Assembly (NCBI RefSeq): GCF_019656455.1
Contig: NZ_BPMK01000018.1
Span: forward strand, 1 to 64,000
Reading direction: 5' to 3'
DNA from: Noviherbaspirillum aridicola
GTDB lineage: Bacteria > Pseudomonadota > Gammaproteobacteria > Burkholderiales > Burkholderiaceae_D
DNA: 64,000 bases
Of this stretch, positions 1-9,494 are shown one piece after another (position 1 is the first letter of the stretch; every line of letters starts with the position of its first letter). Below the pieces are notes generated by a model. That model saw nothing but the letters and a program-made list of their open reading frames with translations. It was not told where the DNA came from and did no database searches. Made by a program: the position numbers and the translations under genes.

Positions 1-84
1 CTCGCCTTTTTCCACCTCGTCAACTACCGCCAACTTAAAAGCCAGCGTGTAGTCCCGCTGCGTACGCTTGATCCCTCTGTCCAT
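1..84 (-). CDS. IS3-family transposase OrfA, N-terminal fragment
   Basis: Only the first 28 codons are in the window. They begin MDRGIKRTQRDYTLAFKLAV and continue VVDEVEKGE, which matches the start of the helix-turn-helix OrfA proteins of IS3-family elements. OrfA binds the element ends and is normally fused to the OrfB integrase domain by a -1 frameshift; that part lies beyond position 1. A strong ribosome binding site (GGAGG) lies just upstream of the ATG. The gene reads in the same direction as the rplI operon and follows it, separated by a terminator. Confidence 0.75.
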   Translation of the reverse strand, partial: MDRGIKRTQRDYTLAFKLAVVDEVEKGE

Positions 85-127
85 TTGACACCTCCAAAAA
101 AGTGTCAACGCATTTCAGGACGGGTCA
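1..127 (-). mobile_element. End of an IS3-family insertion sequence
   Basis: The left edge holds the upstream end of an insertion sequence that continues outside the window. It carries the first codons of a transposase OrfA (see next entry). The outer boundary is inferred at about 127, where the element's strand would read TGACCCGTCC, consistent with the 5'-TG...CA-3' ends of the IS3 family. A 7-bp inverted repeat, TTGACAC (85-91) and GTGTCAA (102-108), flanks the ribosome binding site. The other end and any target duplication cannot be seen. The family call rests on the OrfA sequence. Confidence 0.75.
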
Positions 128-134
128 CAGGCAC

Positions 135-163
135 AAAAAAAGCCGGCATGCGCCGGCTTTTTT
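135..163 (-). terminator. Rho-independent terminator of the rplI operon
   Basis: A perfect GCCGGC/GCCGGC stem (142-147, 152-157) with loop ATGC is flanked by seven A and six T residues, so it can act in both directions. It lies 13 bases beyond the rplI stop codon and just outside the insertion sequence. It would insulate the ribosomal operon from the transposase gene. Confidence 0.9.
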
Positions 164-176
164 GAGGCTGTGTGGA

Positions 177-632
177 TCAGGCCTGCTCGCCAACCACCGA
201 GACGGAAATCTCGGCGACGACGTCGGTGTGCAGCTGGATCGCGATCGGGTATTCGCCGACGGCTTTGAGCGGACCCTGCGGCATGCGAACCTGGGCCTTT
301 TCGACCTTCAGGCCCTGCTGGGCGGTCACTGCCTCGGCGATGTCGGCATTGGTCACCGAGCCGAACAGACGGCCGTCCACGCCGGCCTTCTGGCCGATGC
401 GCACGGTGGCGCCGGACAGCTTCTCGCCTTGCGCCTGGGCTTCGGCCAGCTTCTCAGCTGCCGCCTTTTCCAGTTCAGCGCGCTTGGCTTCGAACTCGGC
501 CACGGCTGCGCTGGTCGCGCGGCGTGCCTTGCGCTGGGGGATCAGGAAGTTGCGGGCAAAGCCGTCCTTGACCTTGACCACGTCACCGAGGTTGCCCAGG
601 TTGACGACTTTTTCCAACAGAATGACTTGCAT
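177..632 (-). CDS. rplI: 50S ribosomal protein L9
   Basis: A 151-residue protein of the usual L9 length. It opens [20 protein letters not shown], the conserved 23S rRNA-binding N-terminal domain, followed by [15 protein letters not shown] long Ala/Glu/Lys-rich connecting helix (about residues 40-75) and the C-terminal globular domain follow. L9 binds 23S rRNA near the base of the L1 stalk. It is the last gene of the rpsF-priB-rpsR-rplI operon, 26 bases after rpsR. The ATG has a clear ribosome binding site (AGGAG, 6 bases upstream). Confidence 0.97.
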   Translation of the reverse strand: MQVILLEKVVNLGNLGDVVKVKDGFARNFLIPQRKARRATSAAVAEFEAKRAELEKAAAEKLAEAQAQGEKLSGATVRIGQKAGVDGRLFGSVTNADIAEAVTAQQGLKVEKAQVRMPQGPLKAVGEYPIAIQLHTDVVAEISVSVVGEQA

Positions 633-658
633 GTTTTTCTCCTATTCTTCGTCGTCGA

Positions 659-943
659 TTACGCGTTGTGCAGATCGGTGTACGGCAGCAGCGCCAGATA
701 GCGCGCGCGCTTGATCGCGGTATCGACCTGGCGCTGATAATGCGCCTTGGTGCCGGTCAGGCGTGCCGGCATGATCTTGCCGTTTTCCTGGACGAAGTCC
801 TTCAGGGTGTCGACGTCCTTGTAGTCGACCTGCTCAACGCCGGCGGCGGTGAAGCGGCAGAATTTCTTGCGCTTGAACAGCGGGTTCTGCTGCTGGCGCT
901 TCTGCTTGAGTTTGCTCTTGTCGAATTTCTTACCAAATGCCAT
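659..943 (-). CDS. rpsR: 30S ribosomal protein S18
   Basis: A 94-residue S18, longer than the 75-residue E. coli protein because of a basic N-terminal extension ([20 protein letters not shown]). The core with [10 protein letters not shown] and the C-terminal [10 protein letters not shown]...[13 protein letters not shown] are typical. S18 pairs with S6 on the platform of the small subunit. The gene sits 15 bases after priB and 26 bases before rplI in the same operon. The N-terminal extension is seen in the sequence; it is probably ordinary for this group, which is inference. Confidence 0.97.
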   Translation of the reverse strand: MAFGKKFDKSKLKQKRQQQNPLFKRKKFCRFTAAGVEQVDYKDVDTLKDFVQENGKIMPARLTGTKAHYQRQVDTAIKRARYLALLPYTDLHNA

Positions 944-958
944 TTTCGGCTCCTGTAT

Positions 959-1261
959 CTAGTGATCTGGTGAATACGCCTGGATGTCCGTGATGTGAAA
1001 GACCAGGCTTTTGCTGTTGCGGCGTCTCAGCGCGAGGAATCCCGTGAAATTCAGCGTCTTGCCCAGCTCCGCCCGGTTGAACCGCCCCGAGATTTCTCCG
1101 GCGGCAATCGCGGCGATTTCGAGCTCGACCCGGCGGGTGATGCCGGCTTCCACCTGGTCCGACGTATGCAGCAGCACTGCGGATACGATCGGGATGCCGG
1201 CCGGTGTGTAACGCAGTACGTCGCGTTCCGAGATGGCGGCCGCCAGGCACAGCTGGTTCAC
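959..1261 (-). CDS. priB: Primosomal replication protein PriB
   Basis: A 100-residue single OB-fold protein (starts MNQLCLAAAI; RYTPAGIPI near residue 20; NFTGFLALRRRNSKSLVFHI near the end). PriB helps PriA reload the replisome at stalled forks and evolved from single-strand binding protein. It lies between rpsF and rpsR, the classical position. The start is a GTG at 1261 with GGAGG three bases upstream; the overlapping ATG at 1263 is out of frame and runs into a stop, so GTG is the best start. Confidence 0.93.
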   Translation of the reverse strand: MNQLCLAAAISERDVLRYTPAGIPIVSAVLLHTSDQVEAGITRRVELEIAAIAAGEISGRFNRAELGKTLNFTGFLALRRRNSKSLVFHITDIQAYSPDH

Positions 1262-1278
1262 ATTCCTCCGCTAGAGAA

Positions 1279-1647
1279 TCAGGCTGCGGTGCTTTCGGCG
1301 CGCTGGCTCTTGGCCGCGTCTTCCTTCTGCACTGCCTTCATCATCGGCGACGGCGCGGTTTCAGCCTTCTTCATCTTCACGGTGAGGTGGCGCAGCACGG
1401 CGTCATTGAAACGGAAGCCGGTCTCGAGCTCGGCCAGCGTGTCGCCGTCGCACTCGATGTTCATGCACACATAGTGCGCCTTGGCCAGCTTCTGGATCAT
1501 GTAGGCCATCTGGCGACGACCCCAGTCTTCGACACGGTGGATCTTGCCGTTGCGGGCGGTGACGATGCCCTTGTAGCGCTCGATCATCGCGGGCACCTGC
1601 TCGCTCTGATCCGGATGGACGATGAATACGATTTCGTAATGACGCAT
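1279..1647 (-). CDS. rpsF: 30S ribosomal protein S6
   Basis: A 122-residue S6 starting [20 protein letters not shown], with the [12 protein letters not shown] motif and an Ala/Lys-rich C-terminal tail. The reading frame stays open upstream, but the ATG at 1647 is preceded by AAGGAG at proper spacing and gives the family's N-terminus, so the longer frame is rejected. S6 forms a heterodimer with S18. First gene of the operon, read divergently from lexA. A promoter and a candidate S6:S18 leader hairpin lie upstream. Confidence 0.97.
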   Translation of the reverse strand: MRHYEIVFIVHPDQSEQVPAMIERYKGIVTARNGKIHRVEDWGRRQMAYMIQKLAKAHYVCMNIECDGDTLAELETGFRFNDAVLRHLTVKMKKAETAPSPMMKAVQKEDAAKSQRAESTAA

Positions 1648-1675
1648 GTAATCTCCTTGTGGACTGAAGACAATG

Positions 1676-1702
1676 CCCACCCCGGCGTCTGACGGGTGTG
1701 GG
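1676..1702 (-). promoter_or_regulatory. Candidate S6:S18 ribosomal leader hairpin
   Basis: In the rpsF mRNA leader, about 29 bases before the ATG, a hairpin can form with a CCCAC/GUGGG lower stem, a single-base bulge, a CCCG/CGGG upper stem and an eight-base loop. Many bacteria have an rpsF leader structure bound by S6:S18 for feedback control, and this position fits. Identity is inferred from position and shape only. Confidence 0.5.
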
Positions 1703-1717
1703 AAGGGAAAGCCCGCT

Positions 1718-1746
1718 ATGATAACCGGTCGCTGGGATTTACTCAA
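1718..1746 (-). promoter_or_regulatory. Promoter of the rpsF operon
   Basis: On the minus strand a -35 TTGAGT (1741-1746) and a -10 TATCAT (1718-1723) are separated by 17 bases. Transcription would start about 65 bases before the rpsF ATG, leaving room for the leader hairpin. It matches the sigma-70 consensus well. Confidence 0.7.
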
Positions 1747-1811
1747 TACATTCAGCAACTTGCGGGCGGTCCGCGACTTTCGGTTGGTCTGCGCTTGCAT
1801 TCGCGCGCGGC

Positions 1812-1844
1812 CTGTATAAAAATACAGGCTGTCTTTTTGAACAG
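1812..1844. promoter_or_regulatory. Two tandem LexA (SOS) boxes
   Basis: Two exact CTGT-N8-ACAG sites lie side by side: CTGTATAAAAATACAG at 1812-1827 and CTGTCTTTTTGAACAG at 1829-1844. Their centres are 17 bases apart, about 28-60 bases before the lexA start codon. This arrangement is the known autoregulatory operator of lexA; the double site implies tight repression. Confidence 0.9.
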
Positions 1845-1871
1845 CGCGCACGCGCTTCGCCGGGCACGATC

Positions 1872-2516
1872 ATGATCAAACTCACCGCACGCCAGGAACA
1901 GATTCTCAACCTGATCAGGGAAGCCATCGAAAACACCGGCTTTCCTCCGACCCGGGCCGAGATCGCCAGCGAGCTCGGTTTCAAGTCCGCCAATGCCGCC
2001 GAGGAACATCTGCAGGCGCTGGCGCGCAAGGGCGCAATCGAGATTTCTCCCGGCACCTCCCGCGGCATCCGCCTCAGGGACCATCAGCCCGCAGGGGCGG
2101 CACGCCAGATGGCGCTGCCCCACCCGGCGCTGATGCAGCTGCCGCTGATCGGCCGCGTCGCCGCCGGTTCTCCCATCCTTGCCCAGGAACACGTTGAGTC
2201 CACCTATCAGGTCGACCCTTCCCTGTTCTCCGCCAAACCCGACTACCTGCTGAAAGTGCGCGGATTGTCGATGCGCGATGTGGGCATCCTCGACGGCGAC
2301 CTGCTCGCCGTGAAAAAGGCGGACAGCGCGAAGAACGGCCAGATCGTCGTGGCGCGCATAGGCGACGATGTGACGGTCAAGCGCTACCGCAAGAACGGCA
2401 ACCTGATCGAGCTGCTACCCGAGAACCCGGATTTCCAGCCCATCCAGGTGCAACCGGGACAGGAAGATTTTGCGCTCGAAGGTCTCGCCGTAGGACTGCT
2501 GCGCGCCTGGGGCTGA
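1872..2516 (+). CDS. lexA: SOS repressor LexA
   Basis: A 214-residue LexA. The N-terminal winged helix is present ([20 protein letters not shown], then [19 protein letters not shown]). The self-cleavage site is Ala98-Gly99 in GRVAAGSPI. The serine-lysine dyad is Ser133 (RGLSMRDVG) and Lys170 (DDVTVKRY). RecA filaments on single-stranded DNA trigger self-cleavage and induce the SOS genes. The ribosome binding site is weak. Two SOS boxes upstream show self-repression. The gene is divergent from the rpsF operon. Confidence 0.98.
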   Translation: MIKLTARQEQILNLIREAIENTGFPPTRAEIASELGFKSANAAEEHLQALARKGAIEISPGTSRGIRLRDHQPAGAARQMALPHPALMQLPLIGRVAAGSPILAQEHVESTYQVDPSLFSAKPDYLLKVRGLSMRDVGILDGDLLAVKKADSAKNGQIVVARIGDDVTVKRYRKNGNLIELLPENPDFQPIQVQPGQEDFALEGLAVGLLRAWG

Positions 2517-2540
2517 GTAACAGGGGGTTCAGCGCGGCAC

Positions 2541-2572
2541 GGGCAGCGGGTTCGCTGCCCCTCGCTGCCCCT
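2541..2572 (+). terminator. Possible lexA terminator
   Basis: A GGGCAGCG/CGCTGCCC stem (2541-2548, 2553-2560) with a four-base loop lies 24 bases after the lexA stop. Only a weak pyrimidine-rich tail follows (CTCGCTGCCCCTCGCTTTT), so termination strength is uncertain. The rest of the lexA-trmJ gap shows nothing recognisable. Confidence 0.45.
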
Positions 2573-2708
2573 CGCTTTTCCGCCCCCGCCCTCCTCTCGC
2601 TGCCGACCCTGCCGGATTTCCCCGCCCGATTTTCCGACGGCTTTCTCCGACCGGCCTCGCCCATCATGCAAGGCATCCTGATGCTGAAGCGGTCCGGATC
2701 CCGGTTGC

Positions 2709-3467
2709 CTACGGCTTCCGTTTGTGCAGGATCTTGTTGGCGATGCCGCGCAGGATGTTGACCTCCTCCTTTTCCAGCTGGCTGCGCGAGAACAGCCGGC
2801 GCAGACGCGGCATCAGCTTCTTCGGGTTGTCCGGGTCGAGGAAGTCGATGGCGATCAGCGCCTGCTCCAGGTGCTGGAACATGCCCTCGATCTCCGCCAG
2901 CTCCGCGGCCTCGCCCTGGAAACCCACCGGCTGTGAAGGGACCTCGTCTCCGCAGGCCGCCTGCCTCGCCTCCCAGGCAAGCACCTGCACCGCCTGCGCG
3001 AGATTCAGCGACGAATAGCCGGGATTGGCGGGAATATTGATCAGCACGTTGCAGCGCGCGATCACCTCGTTCGGCAAGCCATAGCGTTCGCTGCCGAACA
3101 CCAGGGCGGCGCGCAGCCCGGCGTCCTGCGCCAGCCGGGCCGCGAGGGCGCGGGGCGCGGTCACCGGCGGCGAGAATTCCCGCAGGCGCGCGCTGAGGGC
3201 GGCCGCATAGTTGCAGCCTTCTATTGCCTCTTCGAAGCTCGATGCGATGCGCGCCTCCGCCAGCACATCCTGGGCGCCGCTGGCGAAGGCGATCGCCTCC
3301 TCGTGGGTCAGCACGTCCGGATAGCGCGGATCGACCAGCACCAGCTGGCGGAAGCCCATGGTTTTGATGGCGCGGGCGGCGGCGCCGACATTGCCCGGAT
3401 GGCTGGTACCGACCAGGACGAAGCGCAGGCGCTCGAAAAGAGAATTACTGGATTGGGACGGGTTCAT
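2709..3467 (-). CDS. trmJ: tRNA (cytidine/uridine-32-2'-O-)methyltransferase TrmJ
   Basis: A 252-residue SpoU/TrmH-family SPOUT methyltransferase. The N-terminal half has the family motifs: LVGTSHPGNVGAAARAIKTM (motif 1, about residues 18-37), VFGSERYGLPNE (motif 2) and NPGYSSLNLAQAV (motif 3) forming the trefoil-knot SAM site. A helical C-terminal extension (about 170-252) fits TrmJ, which methylates ribose 32 of tRNA. Divergent from suhB. No ribosome binding site precedes the ATG. The trmJ-suhB pairing is common in betaproteobacteria and gammaproteobacteria. Confidence 0.9.
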   Translation of the reverse strand: MNPSQSSNSLFERLRFVLVGTSHPGNVGAAARAIKTMGFRQLVLVDPRYPDVLTHEEAIAFASGAQDVLAEARIASSFEEAIEGCNYAAALSARLREFSPPVTAPRALAARLAQDAGLRAALVFGSERYGLPNEVIARCNVLINIPANPGYSSLNLAQAVQVLAWEARQAACGDEVPSQPVGFQGEAAELAEIEGMFQHLEQALIAIDFLDPDNPKKLMPRLRRLFSRSQLEKEEVNILRGIANKILHKRKP

Positions 3468-3590
3468 TTAAAATAGCGCGATCTGCGGCCCCCCGCGTTG
3501 TACGGAAGCCGGCCGCTTCGCTCCTTAATTCGAATCTCATGCGGTTCCGTGCGCGGTGGCGACGGCACCGCCATTCTAACGGAACCATTT

Positions 3591-4385
3591 ATGCATCCCA
3601 TGCTCAATACGGCCGTCAAGGCCGCGCGGCGCGCTGCGTCCCTCATCAACCGGGCCTCCTTCGATCTCGAACGGGTCCGGGTCACGCAAAAGGGTCAGAA
3701 CGACTTCGTCACCGAAGTCGACCAGGCCGCGGAGCAGGCGATCATCGAGGTTCTGAAGACCGCCTACCCGGATCACGCGATCCTCGCCGAAGAGTCCGGC
3801 CCTTCCGCCGACCTGCATGACGAGAATGAAAACGTCTGGATCATCGATCCGATCGACGGCACCACGAATTTCATCCACGGCTTTCCGCAGTACTGCGTGT
3901 CGATCGCGCTTCAGCAGCGCGGCCAGATCACGCAGGCCGTCGTCTACGACCCCACCCGCAACGATCTCTTCACCGCGTCCAAGGGCGCCGGCGCATACCT
4001 GAACGAAAAGCGCATTCGCGTCGGACGTCGCGACAAGATGGCCGAGGCGCTGATCGGCACCGGCTTCCCGTTCCGGGACACGGAGGGCCTGGATGAATAT
4101 ATGAAGATGTTCAAGATCATGACCGAGAAATGCGCGGGCCTGCGCCGTCCTGGCGCCGCCGCGCTCGACCTGGCGTATGTCGCCGCGGGCCGTCTCGACG
4201 GCTTTTTCGAGAAGGGGCTCAAGCCCTGGGACGCGGCGGCCGGTTCGCTGCTGATCACGGAAGCCGGCGGCATCGTCGGCGACTTCCGGGGCGACTCCGA
4301 CTACCTTTACAAGGGCAATGTCCTGGCGGGCAGCCCGAAGATCTTCGCCCAGATGGTGAACCTGCTGTCGCCGTTCGCCAAGTAA
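3591..4385 (+). CDS. suhB: Inositol-1-monophosphatase family protein SuhB
   Basis: A 264-residue Mg-dependent phosphatase of the IMPase family. The metal-binding residues are visible: Glu67-Glu68 in ILAEESG, Asp86 and Asp89 in [15 protein letters not shown], and the C-terminal [15 protein letters not shown]. SuhB dephosphorylates inositol-1-phosphate and in E. coli also joins the rRNA antitermination complex. The open frame extends upstream to 3498, but the ATG at 3591 gives the family's usual N-terminus and length. It is divergent from trmJ. Confidence 0.93.
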   Translation: MHPMLNTAVKAARRAASLINRASFDLERVRVTQKGQNDFVTEVDQAAEQAIIEVLKTAYPDHAILAEESGPSADLHDENENVWIIDPIDGTTNFIHGFPQYCVSIALQQRGQITQAVVYDPTRNDLFTASKGAGAYLNEKRIRVGRRDKMAEALIGTGFPFRDTEGLDEYMKMFKIMTEKCAGLRRPGAAALDLAYVAAGRLDGFFEKGLKPWDAAAGSLLITEAGGIVGDFRGDSDYLYKGNVLAGSPKIFAQMVNLLSPFAK

Positions 4386-4477
4386 CACCTCCCTCGCATG
4401 CGGCCCACGGTGGCCGCTGCATTCTTCCTGCCGCCGTCGCAAGCGCGGGCGGCAGTCAACCGTTTTTCTGAGTATTC

Positions 4478-5791
4478 ATGTCTTTTACCGAACTCGGCCT
4501 CGCCGATGAAATCGTTCGCGCTGTCAGCGAACAGGGCTACACGACGCCCACCCCTATCCAGACCCAGGCCATTCCGGCCGTACTGCGCGGCGGCGACCTG
4601 CTCGCCGGCGCCCAGACCGGTACCGGAAAAACCGCCGGCTTCACCCTGCCCATCCTGCAGCGGCTCGCCAAGGCCGGCCCGATGCGCCGGCCGAAGTCGG
4701 TGCGCGCACTGATCCTGACCCCGACCCGCGAGCTCGCGGCGCAGGTCGAGGAAAGCGTGCGTATCTACGGCAAGTACCTCAGGCTCCGCTCGGCGGTCAT
4801 CTTCGGCGGCGTGGGCATCAATCCGCAGATCGCGGTGCTGGCGAACGGCCTCGACATCCTGGTGGCCACTCCGGGCCGCCTGCTGGATCACATGCAGCAG
4901 GGCACGATCGACCTGACACAGGTCGAGATCCTCGTGCTCGACGAAGCGGACCGCATGCTCGACATGGGCTTCATCCGCGATATCCGCAAGGTGCTCGCCG
5001 CGCTGCCGCCGAAGCGTCAGAACCTGCTGTTCTCCGCCACCTTCTCCGACGAGATCAAGGCACTCGCCGACGGCCTGCTCAACAACCCGGAGATGATCGA
5101 GGTCGCTCGCCGCAACTCGACGGCGGACGTGATCGCGCAAAAGATCCACCCGGTCGACCGCAACCGCAAGCATCCGCTGCTGAGCCACCTGATCAAGTCC
5201 AACAGCTGGACCCAGGTGCTGGTCTTCACCCGCACCAAGCACGGCGCGAACAAGCTGGTCGAACAGCTCGGCAAGGACGGCATCAGCGCGATGGCGATCC
5301 ACGGCAACAAGAGCCAGTCGGCGCGCACCCGCGCGCTGGCCGAATTCAAGGACGGCCAGCTGCAGGTGCTGGTCGCGACCGACATCGCGGCGCGCGGCAT
5401 CGACATCGACCAGCTGCCGCACGTGGTGAATTACGACCTGCCGAACGTGCCGGAAGACTATGTGCACCGCATCGGCCGCACCGGCCGCGCGGGTGCCACG
5501 GGCGAAGCCGTGTCGCTGGTCTGCGTGGACGAGCACGACATGCTCAAGGGGATAGAGAAGCTGATCAAGCGCTCGCTGCCGCGTGAAGTGGTGCCCGGCT
5601 TCGAGCCGGACCCGAACGCCAAGCCGCAGCCGATCCAGCTGCGCAGCGGCGACATGCAGGGCCGCGGGCGCCAGCCCCGCCGCCAGGGCGGCAATGCGCA
5701 GGAACCTGCGCAGAACCGCGCGCGCAAGCCAGGCAACGCCGGCGCACCCGCCAAGCCGGCCCCCCAACGCGGCGCCGGACGCAAGCCCTGA
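4478..5791 (+). CDS. rhlE: DEAD-box ATP-dependent RNA helicase RhlE
   Basis: A 437-residue DEAD-box helicase. Motifs in order: Q-motif [14 protein letters not shown] (20-33), Walker A AQTGTGKT (45-52), PTRELAAQ (82-89), DEAD (155-158), SATF, and the C-terminal [11 protein letters not shown] and [11 protein letters not shown] basic, Arg/Gly/Pro/Ala-rich tail (about 385-437) ends the protein and likely binds RNA. RhlE proteins remodel RNA in ribosome assembly and mRNA decay. It stands alone, 92 bases after suhB. Confidence 0.93.
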   Translation: MSFTELGLADEIVRAVSEQGYTTPTPIQTQAIPAVLRGGDLLAGAQTGTGKTAGFTLPILQRLAKAGPMRRPKSVRALILTPTRELAAQVEESVRIYGKYLRLRSAVIFGGVGINPQIAVLANGLDILVATPGRLLDHMQQGTIDLTQVEILVLDEADRMLDMGFIRDIRKVLAALPPKRQNLLFSATFSDEIKALADGLLNNPEMIEVARRNSTADVIAQKIHPVDRNRKHPLLSHLIKSNSWTQVLVFTRTKHGANKLVEQLGKDGISAMAIHGNKSQSARTRALAEFKDGQLQVLVATDIAARGIDIDQLPHVVNYDLPNVPEDYVHRIGRTGRAGATGEAVSLVCVDEHDMLKGIEKLIKRSLPREVVPGFEPDPNAKPQPIQLRSGDMQGRGRQPRRQGGNAQEPAQNRARKPGNAGAPAKPAPQRGAGRKP

Positions 5792-5907
5792 GGCATATCA
5801 TGGCCGGCAACATGCCGGCCATGCCACACCACCTGCCTGCCGCTCGCCCTGGGTATTAAAATGCTGGCTTCGTTCTCGCCCATCGCACCTGAAGAAGAAA
5901 GACTGGC

Positions 5908-8577
5908 ATGGCCTCATCGACCGCCCTCACTCCGGATACCGCTGCGGTAGCGCGCATCGAAGAAGCGCTGGAGAAACACACTCCCATGATGCAGCAGTAC
6001 CTGCGCATCAAGGCCGAGCATCCCGACATGCTGGTGTTCTACCGGATGGGCGACTTCTACGAATTGTTCTTCGAGGATGCGGAGAAGGCCTCGCGCCTGC
6101 TCGGCATCACCCTCACCCAGCGCGGCGCCTCGAACGGCAATCCGATCAAGATGGCGGGCGTGCCCTTTCATTCGGCCGAACAGTACCTGGCCAAGCTGAT
6201 CAGGCTCGGCGAGTCGGTGGCGATCTGCGAGCAGATCGGCGACCCGGCGACGAGCAAGGGGCCGGTGGAACGCAAGGTGGTGCGCGTGGTCACGCCGGGC
6301 ACGCTGACCGACTCCGATCTGCTGCCGGAAAAATCCGAGCGTCCGCTGCTGGCCGTGCGTCGCACCCTGCAGCGCAAGACGGCGACCATCGGTCTCGCCT
6401 GGCTGTCGATGGCCAGCGGCGCGCTGCGCCTGATGGAGTTCTCCACCGACGCCAGGAACGCGGAGCCGCGGCTGCGGCAGGAGCTGGAAAGAATCTCGCC
6501 GGCCGAGATCCTGGTCAACGAGGAAAGCGACGCCGCCCAGGCGCCGGGCAAGCTCACCGTGGTGCCCCACTGGCACTTCGACGAGGAAAGCGGATTCAAG
6601 GCCCTGATGGCGCAGCTGGGCGTGGCGTCGCTGAGCGGTTTCGGTGCACAGGATTGCAGCGCCGCTCACGGCGCGGCGGGCGCGCTGCTGCGCTATGCCC
6701 AGTCCACCCAGGGCCGCGGGCTGCAGCATGTGCGTTCGCTGACGGTGGAATCGGAGAGCGAGTTCATCGGCCTCGACGCGGCCACCCGCCGCAATCTCGA
6801 GCTGACCGAAACCCTGCGCGGCGAAGACGGCAGCGGCGCCCCCACCCTGTTCTCGCTGCTGGATCACTGCCGCACCTCGATGGGCTCGCGCCTGCTGCGC
6901 CACTGGCTGCATCACGCCAGCCGCAACCAGGACGTCGCGCGCGCCCGGCATGCCGCGCTCAATGCGCTGATGCGCGCGGACGCCGCATCGGGACTTTCCG
7001 CCACGCTGGCAGCGGTACCCGACGTTGAGCGCATCACCACCCGCATCGCATTGCTGTCGGCGCGCCCGCGCGATCTCGCCGGACTGCGCGGCGGCCTGCA
7101 GCAACTGCCCTCGCTGCGCTCCTATGTGGCCATGTGCAACCGCGACGCCGACGCACCGCTGCTGCGCGAAATCCATGCAGCGCTCGAGACGCCGGCGGAA
7201 TGCCTCGACCTGCTGGAGCGCGGCATCGCACTGGAGCCCGCCGCCATGGTGCGCGACGGCGGCGTGATCGCGCGCGGCTACGACGCCGAACTGGACGAAC
7301 TGCGCGGCCTGTCCGAGAACGCGGGCCAGTTCCTGGTCGAACTCGAGGCGCGCGAGCGCAGCCGCACCGGCATCGGTAATCTGCGGGTCGAGTACAACAA
7401 GGTGCACGGCTTTTATATCGAAGTCACCCACGGACAGACCGACAAGGTGCCGGAAGACTATCGCCGGCGGCAGACGCTCAAGAACGCGGAGCGCTACATC
7501 ACGCCAGAGCTGAAGGCTTTCGAGGACAAGGCGTTGTCGGCGCAGGAACGCGCGCTGTCGCGCGAGAAGTACCTGTATGAAAAGCTGCTCACCGAACTCG
7601 GTCCGCAGGTCGGCGCCCTGCAGCGCATCGCTCACGCGATCGCACAGCTGGACGTGCTGGTGGCGCTGGCCGATCATGCCTCCCGCAACAACTGGTGCGC
7701 GCCGCAGCTGGTCGCCGAGCCCGCCATCATGATCGAACAGGGCCGCCACCCGGTGGTGGAGAAGCAGATCGAACGCTTCATCGCCAACGATTGCGCGCTC
7801 GACGGCGACCGCCGCCTGCTGATGATCACCGGCCCCAACATGGGCGGCAAGTCGACCTTCATGCGGCAGGTGGCGCTGATTACCCTGCTTGCCTACGTGG
7901 GCAGCTTCGTGCCGGCCGATTCGGCCCGCATCGGCCCGATCGACCGCATCTATACCCGCATAGGCGCCGCCGACGACCTCGCGGGCGGCCGCTCCACTTT
8001 CATGGTCGAGATGACCGAGGCGGCCGCCATTCTCAACGGCGCCAGCGAACGCTCGCTCGTGCTGATGGATGAAATCGGACGCGGCACCTCGACCTTCGAC
8101 GGCCTGGCCCTGGCCTGGGCGATCGCACGGCACCTGATCGACACCACGCGCAGCTTCACGCTGTTCGCCACCCATTATTTCGAGCTGACCCAGCTTCCCG
8201 AGACCCATCCCTCGGCCGTCAATGTGCATCTGTCGGCGGTCGAGCACAAGGACAGCATCGTCTTCCTGCACGCGGTCCAGCAGGGACCGGCCTCGCAGAG
8301 CTACGGTCTGCAGGTCGCGCAGCTCGCGGGCGTGCCGCAAAGCGTGATCCGTTCGGCGCGCAAGCATCTCGCCCAGCTGGAGGCGAATTCCCTGCAGCCG
8401 ACGCCGCAGTTCGACCTGTTTGCCGCACCGCCGCCGGACTGCGACGAGGAAGCGCCGGCGCCGGCCGCCGCCGCCCCGGTGCTCGACCTGCTGGCGGCGA
8501 CCGACCCCGACTCGCTCACGCCGAGGCAGGCGCTGGAAGTGCTGTACCGGCTCAAGTCGCTGGCGGACGCCGAATGA
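5908..8577 (+). CDS. mutS: DNA mismatch repair protein MutS
   Basis: An 889-residue MutS. The mismatch-reading Phe-x-Glu motif is RMGDFYELF (Phe50, Glu52). Connector, lever and clamp domains follow. The ATPase has Walker A GPNMGGKS (642-649), the STFMVEM signature and Walker [17 protein letters not shown]. The C-terminal tail after about 800 is Ala/Pro-rich, ending in the [15 protein letters not shown] tetramerisation segment. MutS recognises mispairs and recruits MutL. Its stop overlaps the start of the next gene by four bases (ATGA). Confidence 0.98.
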   Translation: MASSTALTPDTAAVARIEEALEKHTPMMQQYLRIKAEHPDMLVFYRMGDFYELFFEDAEKASRLLGITLTQRGASNGNPIKMAGVPFHSAEQYLAKLIRLGESVAICEQIGDPATSKGPVERKVVRVVTPGTLTDSDLLPEKSERPLLAVRRTLQRKTATIGLAWLSMASGALRLMEFSTDARNAEPRLRQELERISPAEILVNEESDAAQAPGKLTVVPHWHFDEESGFKALMAQLGVASLSGFGAQDCSAAHGAAGALLRYAQSTQGRGLQHVRSLTVESESEFIGLDAATRRNLELTETLRGEDGSGAPTLFSLLDHCRTSMGSRLLRHWLHHASRNQDVARARHAALNALMRADAASGLSATLAAVPDVERITTRIALLSARPRDLAGLRGGLQQLPSLRSYVAMCNRDADAPLLREIHAALETPAECLDLLERGIALEPAAMVRDGGVIARGYDAELDELRGLSENAGQFLVELEARERSRTGIGNLRVEYNKVHGFYIEVTHGQTDKVPEDYRRRQTLKNAERYITPELKAFEDKALSAQERALSREKYLYEKLLTELGPQVGALQRIAHAIAQLDVLVALADHASRNNWCAPQLVAEPAIMIEQGRHPVVEKQIERFIANDCALDGDRRLLMITGPNMGGKSTFMRQVALITLLAYVGSFVPADSARIGPIDRIYTRIGAADDLAGGRSTFMVEMTEAAAILNGASERSLVLMDEIGRGTSTFDGLALAWAIARHLIDTTRSFTLFATHYFELTQLPETHPSAVNVHLSAVEHKDSIVFLHAVQQGPASQSYGLQVAQLAGVPQSVIRSARKHLAQLEANSLQPTPQFDLFAAPPPDCDEEAPAPAAAAPVLDLLAATDPDSLTPRQALEVLYRLKSLADAE

Positions 8578-9476
8578 AACGCGCAGCGGGATTTGCACTC
8601 GCGCTCGCGCTGTGGGCGGCCTGGCCGGCCCATGGCGCGGACAACGGCTTCCGCTTCGGCGTGATTGGCCATGGCGGCGGGACGGGTACCGGCGAAAGCG
8701 GCCTCGTCCGGGCGCTGGGCGAAGCCGACCAGGAGAACCTCGCCTTCGTCGTCGTCAACGGCATCAAGCAGCCGACCGAGCCCTGCGCCGACAGGCTGTA
8801 TCAGCGCCGGCTGGAGTTGCTGCAGCAGGCGCAGAACGGGGTCGTGGTATCCCTCGCGTCGAGTGACTGGGCGGAGTGCCGGAACGACGGCAGCAGGCCG
8901 ACGCCGATCAGCCGGCTGACGCGGCTGCGCGAACTGTTTTTCGCCGACGAGTTTTCACTCGGGGCAAGCCGGATTCCGGTGACCCGGCAATCCACCAATC
9001 CGCGCTTCCGGAGCTATGTGGAGAACGCGCGCTGGGAGATGGGCGACATGATCTTCGCCACCGTCAACCTCCCGGACAACAACAATCACTATGTGACCGA
9101 CGCCGGCCGCAACAGCGAATTCGAAGACAGGACGGTGGCCAACCGCGAGTGGCTGCAGCGGGTCTTCGCGCACGCGCGGCAAAAGAAACTGAAAGGCGTG
9201 GTGCTGTTCTGCGACGCTAACCCGCTGGCCCAGCCGCGCCAGGTCAGGCGCGACGGCTTTCTCGAGATCCGGCGCCAGCTCAATGCACTGGCCACGGACT
9301 TCGATGGCCGCGTGCTCGTGGTGTACGCGGACGCGGGACGGCCGGTATCGAATGCGATCCGCTGGCAAGGCCGGCTGGGCGAACTCAATGCCGGCGCCGG
9401 CGTCCTGCACGTGGCCGTCGAGCCGGACGCCCCCTGGCTGCTGCTGTCAACGTCCGAGGCGGGTCAGCAGCGCTGA
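8574..9476 (+). CDS. Exported protein of unknown function, phosphoesterase-like
   Basis: A 300-residue protein with a signal peptide ([20 protein letters not shown], cleavage after AHGA). The mature part starts [15 protein letters not shown] and later has [17 protein letters not shown] and [13 protein letters not shown], a layout like secreted calcineurin-type metallophosphoesterases. However, the usual GDxHG/GNHD metal ligands are not intact, so enzyme activity is doubtful. It overlaps mutS by four bases and is probably translationally coupled to it. No specific function is recognised. Confidence 0.7.
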   Translation: MKRAAGFALALALWAAWPAHGADNGFRFGVIGHGGGTGTGESGLVRALGEADQENLAFVVVNGIKQPTEPCADRLYQRRLELLQQAQNGVVVSLASSDWAECRNDGSRPTPISRLTRLRELFFADEFSLGASRIPVTRQSTNPRFRSYVENARWEMGDMIFATVNLPDNNNHYVTDAGRNSEFEDRTVANREWLQRVFAHARQKKLKGVVLFCDANPLAQPRQVRRDGFLEIRRQLNALATDFDGRVLVVYADAGRPVSNAIRWQGRLGELNAGAGVLHVAVEPDAPWLLLSTSEAGQQR

Positions 9477-9494
9477 GTCCGCGGCGGACCGTCG

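Noticed and set aside
4395-4425. Terminator between suhB and rhlE
   Set aside because: A GCGGCC/GGCCGC stem is present but the tail is only GCATTCTT, too weak to call.
5914-8598. 894-codon frame antisense to mutS
   Set aside because: Shadow of a GC-rich gene: it mirrors mutS codon by codon and has a His/Arg/Gln/Gly-rich composition without any domain.
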